The notes beneath the pieces were generated by a model. The model was not told where the DNA came from, searched no databases, and worked only from the letters and a program-made list of their open reading frames with translations. Positions 59,916-64,000 of a DNA stretch of 64,000 nucleotides are shown in pieces (positions within the stretch are counted from its first letter, which is position 1; each line of letters opens with the position of its first letter). Position numbers and translations under genes: made by a program. This DNA is from Longimicrobium sp. (GTDB taxonomy: Bacteria > Gemmatimonadota > Gemmatimonadetes > Longimicrobiales > Longimicrobiaceae), in the NCBI GenBank assembly GCA_036389795.1, contig DASVWD010000140.1:86591-150590 (forward strand), read 5' to 3'.

Positions 59916-60986
59916 ATGCGCCCAGCCATCCTTGCCGCGCTGCTGCCGCTCCTGGCCGCGCCCGCGCTCGCGCAGGAGCCGCTGACGGCGGTCGCGGACA
60001 GCCTCGAGGGACCCGTGCGCGCGGTGCGCGTCCTGCGCCCTCTCGACTCCGGGGTGCAGGAGCTGGCGCCGGCCTACGCGGTCTGGTACGACCGGGCGGG
60101 CCGGAGGACGGAGATGGTGCACTACGAAAAGGGTGAGCCCCGGGAGCGGCAGGTCTACACCTACGACGCGCGCGGCCGCCACACGGGCCACGAGGAGTAC
60201 TGGTCCCCCAGCGGGCCCCTCCCGCCCGAGCCGCGCAGGCACCTCTACGTGCTCGACGAAGAGGGCCGCCGCACCGAGTACCGGGTGCTGGGCCGCGACG
60301 GCAGCCTCCAGGACCGGTTCGCCTTCGCCTACGACCGGGCGGGCCGCCTGCGCGAGGAGCTCTTCTTCACCCATCGCGGGGAGCTCTCCAGCCGCTCCGT
60401 CTACGACTACGACGCGCGCGGCAACCGGGTGCTGTGGGAGAGCTACGATCGGAATGGCGTGCGCGCCGGGCGCAGGGAGACCCGCTACGACGCCGCCGGA
60501 CGGAAGGTCGAGGAGGTGGTCTACCAAGGCGGCGCGGCGCCCCGTTGGCGGATCGAGTACCGTTACGACGGCGAGGGCCGCCTGGCCGAGCGCGAGACGC
60601 ACGACCTCGCCCCGAACCCGTCGGGCCCCGCGGCGAGCCACGACCCGGAGCCGGGGAAGGTGGTCTACACCTACCGCGACGGCGGGCGAACGGTGGAGAC
60701 CGCCACGTACGCGCCCGACGGCACGCTCACCGGGCGGGTGGTGCAGCGCCGGGACGGCCGGGGCAGCTCCGAGCGCGTCGAGTACCGGCCCGACGGCACC
60801 CTGGTGCCCGTGCGCCACTACGACGCGGCGCGCCGCCGCGTGGTCGAGGTGCCCGGAAAGCTGGTGGGGCGCACGGAGTACGACGCACGCGGCAACTGGA
60901 CGCGCCAGACCTCCACGCTCGTCCCCGCCGACGGCGGCGCGCCCATCCCCCTGTGGGTCCAGGTGCGCGAGATCACCTACTGGTGA
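59916..60986 (+). CDS. Secreted YD/Rhs-like repeat protein
   Basis: The 356-residue protein has a signal peptide (MRPAILAALLPLLAAPALAQ). Its body is a series of repeats of the type VYTYDARGRHTG, FAYDRAGRLREE, VYDYDARGNRVL, TRYDAAGRKVEE and YRYDGEGRLAE, the YD-repeat pattern of Rhs and teneurin shells. At this size it would form a short beta-sheet stack, not a full toxin cocoon, and no toxin domain follows. A surface or periplasmic structural role is likely. Confidence 0.8.
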   Translation: MRPAILAALLPLLAAPALAQEPLTAVADSLEGPVRAVRVLRPLDSGVQELAPAYAVWYDRAGRRTEMVHYEKGEPRERQVYTYDARGRHTGHEEYWSPSGPLPPEPRRHLYVLDEEGRRTEYRVLGRDGSLQDRFAFAYDRAGRLREELFFTHRGELSSRSVYDYDARGNRVLWESYDRNGVRAGRRETRYDAAGRKVEEVVYQGGAAPRWRIEYRYDGEGRLAERETHDLAPNPSGPAASHDPEPGKVVYTYRDGGRTVETATYAPDGTLTGRVVQRRDGRGSSERVEYRPDGTLVPVRHYDAARRRVVEVPGKLVGRTEYDARGNWTRQTSTLVPADGGAPIPLWVQVREITYW

Positions 60987-61006
60987 GCCATGCGCCGCCG
61001 GCGCGA

Positions 61007-61040
61007 GCGAGGCCCCGACGTCCGCCGTCCGGGGCCTCGC
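61007..61040 (+). terminator. Terminator of the YD-repeat gene
   Basis: A perfect 11-bp stem (61007-61017 with 61030-61040) lies 20 bp after the stop. Confidence 0.7.
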
Positions 61041-61069
61041 TTCCGTCGACCCACCGCCGGGTCTGGCGC

Positions 61070-61100
61070 GGCCGGCCGGGAGCAGGTCTCCCGGCCGGCC
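61070..61100 (-). terminator. Terminator of the haloperoxidase-like gene
   Basis: A perfect 13-bp stem (61070-61082 with 61088-61100) lies downstream of the minus-strand stop at 61144. Confidence 0.7.
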
Positions 61101-61143
61101 GTTTCCGTCACGTCCGGAGGATCGCGACGGCTGGAATCGCGCG

Positions 61144-62439
61144 TCAGCCCACGTACGAGCGGCCCTGCGTGTCGGAGTCCACCTCCGCGTCGACGTAGAT
61201 CCGGCACGGGTTGAACACCCGGCAGCGCGAGCCGGGGATCCGGCCGCCCTCGTTCCGGCCGCAGCGCTCCTCGAACGCCCGGGCCTCCTCTTCCAGCGCC
61301 TCCAGCTTCGGCGGCACGTCGTTGCAACGCGCCGGGGGCGGCACCAGCGGAATGCCGCTGCGCCGGAGCTGGTCGATCACCAGGCACGCCACCGTGCGAC
61401 CCAGCTGGTTCCCCGCCGTGTGGTCGGACCTCCAGTGCACCCCCGCCCAGAGCCGGGCCAGCCCGATGTTGTCGGCCAGGCGGTCGAACTCCGCGCGGTA
61501 GTCGGGGAAGAAGAAGCTGAGCAGCTCGCTGGCCGCCCCCGAGTAGGTGCTGTGCCCCGAGGGATAGGCCGGGTGGCGCGGCGTCCCCGGCGAGGTGTTG
61601 ATGAACCCCGGCACCGGCGGGAAGAAGTCGGGCCGCCGCCCGTTGCGCTCCACCACCGGGGCGCCGGTGGCCCAGCTCACCAGGTCGTCCACGCTGTCGG
61701 TGCCCAGGCCGTTCACCGGGCGGTCGTACAGGACGTTCAGCGTGCAGTCGTTGGCCACCGCGAACTCCCAGGGGCGCTCGCGCCCCGAGGTGTTGGGCCG
61801 GGGGCTCAGCCACTTGTAGTACCACGCAGCCAGCAGCGCGCTGTAGATGGCCACGTCCAGCGCCGCCCACACCAGCGCCTGCCGCGGCGGCGACCAGTTG
61901 GTCTCGCGGATCAGGTAGTTCAGCGCCAGCCGGTGCGCCAGCCCGGGCGTCTCGTTCTCGAAGTACCGGGCCAGCTCCGCCCCGTTGAAGATCACCGGGA
62001 AGTTGTCGCCCCGGGCGAAGCCGAAGGTGGCGCCGATCGGCTGCGGGCGCAGCTGCAGGAAGGTGCTCAGCGGGCAACGCTGCCGCCCGGGGAGCGTGCT
62101 GGCGATGCGGGTGGGGTCGAAGCGCAGGCGCTCCAGCTCCACCAGCTCCGCGAACTCGCGCTGCACCACCGCCGGGTCGCTCGGGTATGGCGGGAAGAAG
62201 TGCGGGCTCCCGGGATCCTCGGTGACCGACGTCAGCTCCTTGAGCGACACCGGGCACGGCACCGGGCAGCGGTTCCAGTAGCTCGCCCCGGGCTCCACCT
62301 GCGGGCCCGAGAGCCGGTACTCACCGATCTTCGGTTCGTAGCCACCGCACGGCCGGCACGCCTCTTCGACACACTCCGGGCAGAGCGTGGCGCGCGAGAG
62401 ATCGGCGTCGTCGGTTGCGGTCGGGATGTTGACGGACAT
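61144..62439 (-). CDS. Vanadium-dependent haloperoxidase/PAP2-type phosphatase family protein
   Basis: The 431-residue protein shows the vanadate/phosphate-binding signature in order: KWLSPRPN region, HPAYPSGHSTYSG (the PSGH motif) and ARLWAGVHWRSDHTAG (R-x5-H-x3-D). A CPECVEEACRPCG segment near the N-terminus gives two CxxC-like pairs that may bind a metal. No signal peptide is visible. GGAGGTGG precedes the ATG at 62439. Peroxidase or phosphatase activity cannot be told apart from sequence. Confidence 0.88.
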   Translation of the reverse strand: MSVNIPTATDDADLSRATLCPECVEEACRPCGGYEPKIGEYRLSGPQVEPGASYWNRCPVPCPVSLKELTSVTEDPGSPHFFPPYPSDPAVVQREFAELVELERLRFDPTRIASTLPGRQRCPLSTFLQLRPQPIGATFGFARGDNFPVIFNGAELARYFENETPGLAHRLALNYLIRETNWSPPRQALVWAALDVAIYSALLAAWYYKWLSPRPNTSGRERPWEFAVANDCTLNVLYDRPVNGLGTDSVDDLVSWATGAPVVERNGRRPDFFPPVPGFINTSPGTPRHPAYPSGHSTYSGAASELLSFFFPDYRAEFDRLADNIGLARLWAGVHWRSDHTAGNQLGRTVACLVIDQLRRSGIPLVPPPARCNDVPPKLEALEEEARAFEERCGRNEGGRIPGSRCRVFNPCRIYVDAEVDSDTQGRSYVG

Positions 62440-62791
62440 GTGCCACCTCCTGGGAACGAGGGGAGGGGACCTGCGGGAACGTCTGCGCTGGGACGATGAT
62501 GCGGAAAACGAAAGTGGTCCTGCCGCCCCCGCCGCCTACGGCCTCTCGAGCGAGCGCTCTGGCGGAACGCACGGGCCGGGGATGGGAATCGTGTCATTCA
62601 TAGGCACCTCCGCTGTTGGGACCTGACGCATGAACCTCCCGGACGTTTGCAAGGTAGTGTCTACTTCGAGCACATGAAAGGACTCGAAAAGATCGTTACA
62701 ACAGTTGCCGTCGCGCGGGAAGTCCGCCGCATGCGCGAACGGGGCGGAGGATCTCCTCCGCCCCGCCGCTTCTCCGCGCCCGTCGTGGCGC
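62440..62791. other. 352-bp intergenic region
   Basis: Upstream of the haloperoxidase-like gene and downstream of ispG, both on the minus strand. Apart from the ispG terminator hairpin at 62741-62764 I see no gene or clear promoter. Confidence 0.35.
62741..62764 (-). terminator. Hairpin terminator after ispG
   Basis: GGGGCGGAGG (62741-62750) pairs with CCTCCGCCCC (62755-62764) around a 4-nt loop, 28 bp past the minus-strand ispG stop. Confidence 0.75.
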
Positions 62792-63808
62792 CTACACCCC
62801 CGCGGGCTCCGCCGCCCGCACCCGAGCCGGGTAGTGCGTCTCGACGTAGTCGTCCAGGATGCGCTTGAACTCCTCGGCGATGTGGTCGCCGCGGAGCGTG
62901 GTGAAGTGCTCGCCGTCCACGTACACCGGCGCCTTGGGCTCCTCGAAGGTCCCCGGCAGGCTGATCCCCAGGTTGGCGTGCTTGGATTCGCCGGGGCCGT
63001 TCACCACGCACCCCATCACCGCCACCTTCATCTCCTCCACGCCGGGGTGGCTCTCGCGCCACACGGGCATCTGCTCGCGCAGGTACCCCTGGATCTCCTC
63101 GGCCAGCTTCTGGAAGTACGTCGACGTGGTGCGCCCGCACCCTGGGCAGCTGGTCACCTGCGGCGTGAACGAGCGGATCTCCAGGCTCTGGAGGATCTGC
63201 TGCGCCACGTGCACCTCCTCGGTGCGGTCGCCGCCGGGCTTCGGGGTGAGGGAGACGCGGATGGTGTCGCCGATCCCCTCCTGCAGCAGGATGGAGAGCC
63301 CCGCCGTGGAGGCCACGATCCCCTTCATCCCCATCCCCGCCTCGGTGAGCCCCAGGTGCAGCGGGTAGTCGCAGAGCGGGGCCAGCATGCGGTAGACGCG
63401 CACCAGGTCCTGCACCCCGCTCACCTTGGCCGAGAGGACGATGCGGTCGTGCGGCAGCCCCAGCCGCTCGGCCAGCGCCGCCGAGCGGAGCGCGCTCTCC
63501 ACCATCGCCTCCATCATCACCGTCTTGGCGTCCTTCGGCGCCGGGAGGCGGGCGTTCGCGTCCATCATCTCCGTGAGCAGCGCCTGGTCCAGCGAGCCCC
63601 AGTTGACGCCGATGCGCACCGGCTTGCCGAACTCCAGCGCCCGGTCGACGATGGCCGCGAAGTTCTCGTCGTGCCGCTTGGCGCCCACGTTGCCGGGGTT
63701 GATGCGGTACTTGGCCAGGGCGCGGGCGCAGTCCGGGTATTTGTGCAGGAGGAGGTGCCCGTTGTAGTGGAAGTCGCCCACGATCGGCACCTCCACGCCG
63801 CGCGCGCG
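62792..63808 (-). CDS. ispG: 4-hydroxy-3-methylbut-2-en-1-yl diphosphate synthase, 5'-truncated
   Basis: IspG makes HMBPP in the MEP isoprenoid pathway using a [4Fe-4S] cluster. The 338 residues visible start at [18 protein letters not shown] and continue through [36 protein letters not shown] and the cluster motifs CPGCGRT and GCVVNGPGE. About 80 N-terminal residues are missing: upstream of GVEVP the strand is the antisense of another ispG fragment read on the plus strand. The open frame continues to 63988, but that extension is not IspG. Truncation is either a genuine rearrangement or an assembly join. Confidence 0.9.
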   Translation of the reverse strand, partial: RARGVEVPIVGDFHYNGHLLLHKYPDCARALAKYRINPGNVGAKRHDENFAAIVDRALEFGKPVRIGVNWGSLDQALLTEMMDANARLPAPKDAKTVMMEAMVESALRSAALAERLGLPHDRIVLSAKVSGVQDLVRVYRMLAPLCDYPLHLGLTEAGMGMKGIVASTAGLSILLQEGIGDTIRVSLTPKPGGDRTEEVHVAQQILQSLEIRSFTPQVTSCPGCGRTTSTYFQKLAEEIQGYLREQMPVWRESHPGVEEMKVAVMGCVVNGPGESKHANLGISLPGTFEEPKAPVYVDGEHFTTLRGDHIAEEFKRILDDYVETHYPARVRAAEPAGV

Positions 63809-64000
63809 CTGGCCAAGTACCGCATCAACCCGGGCAACGTGGGGGGCAAGCGGCGCGACGAGAACTTCCGCACCATCGTCCGCATCGCCGCCGAGCACGG
63901 CAAGCCGGTGCGCATCGGCGTCAACTGGGGCTCGCTCGACCAGGACCTGCTCACGCAGATGATGGACGAGAACGCCCGCGCGGCGCACGGCGAGCGGCGA
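63803..64000 (+). CDS. ispG: Internal fragment of a second, diverged ispG (runs off the right edge)
   Basis: On the plus strand the frame from 63803 gives [20 protein letters not shown], then [20 protein letters not shown] and [19 protein letters not shown], clearly IspG. It is not an exact mirror of the minus-strand gene: [19 protein letters not shown] there is [19 protein letters not shown] here. It lacks the N-terminal third and starts exactly at the shared GC-rich junction. It continues beyond the window. Confidence 0.8.

Noticed and set aside
59916..60986. Rhs polymorphic toxin
   Set aside because: Only short YD-type repeats are present. There is no RHS core signature, no C-terminal toxin domain and no immunity gene.
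63809..63988. Extension of minus-strand ispG to an upstream start near 63988
   Set aside because: The extension is the antisense of a plus-strand IspG reading frame and has no similarity to an IspG N-terminus.

Overview
The window is one continuous, very GC-rich (about 70% or more by eye) bacterial chromosome segment with dense, mostly short-spaced genes. The combination of a complete alternative complex III operon (actABCDEF), NHL-type 6-bladed propeller lipoproteins, an imuA-imuB-dnaE2 mutagenesis cassette, a glyoxylate-shunt pair and many short palindromic intergenic repeats suggests a Gemmatimonadota bacterium, most likely a Longimicrobium-like aerobe. That assignment is inferred from gene content; no rRNA gene is present. 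I saw no tRNA, rRNA, CRISPR array, prophage or full-length insertion sequence.

Layout. 1-2.5 kb: the end of a thioredoxin-like protein, three tandem paralogous eight-cysteine exported peptides and a 6-bladed propeller lipoprotein. 2.5-5.5 kb: a STAS-like protein, endonuclease V, and a coupled ECF sigma/anti-sigma pair. 5.7-10.2 kb: a Mn/Zn ABC importer (binding protein, ATPase, two permeases) behind a clear promoter; a 180-bp dispersed repeat splits the ATPase from the permeases. 10.2-13.7 kb: a small membrane protein, an AbrB-Doc toxin-antitoxin pair with a palindromic operator, and two TPR proteins. 13.7-19.7 kb (minus): a GNAT enzyme and imuA-imuB-dnaE2, with a palindromic repeat inside the dnaE2 reading frame. 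20.2-23.2 kb: a secreted esterase and an S9 peptidase. 23.6-29 kb (minus): isocitrate lyase, malate synthase, an outer-membrane-like protein and CinA. 29.3-34.3 kb: an SDR, FadJ, an MBL-fold hydrolase and a CoA-binding protein. 34.8-42.8 kb: the complete alternative complex III operon. 43-50 kb: a Tat lipoprotein, a di-heme cytochrome, a GNAT, a secreted nuclease and an unrecognised lipoprotein. 50.4-52.1 kb: an enoyl-CoA hydratase and a HigB/HigA-type toxin-antitoxin pair. 52.2-55 kb (minus): an overlapping trio of class A beta-lactamase-like protein, M15-like peptidase and glutamine-synthetase-fold ligase. 55.3-62.4 kb: an amino-acid permease, a P-loop kinase, a patatin, membrane proteins, a YD-repeat protein and a haloperoxidase/PAP2 protein. 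62.8-64 kb: two diverged, 5'-truncated ispG sequences meet head to head.

Functionally the genes fit an aerobic heterotroph: fatty-acid oxidation (FadJ, hydratase) feeds acetyl-CoA to the glyoxylate shunt, and reducing equivalents pass through quinol to alternative complex III. Error-prone repair, endonuclease V, two toxin-antitoxin modules and a metal importer make up the stress part.

The strongest candidates for undescribed biology are the eight-cysteine peptide cluster, the GS-fold ligase/M15/beta-lactamase trio, a 183-bp MITE inserted with a 12-bp target duplication into a palindromic repeat, and several families of hairpin-forming intergenic repeats, one of which sits inside dnaE2.
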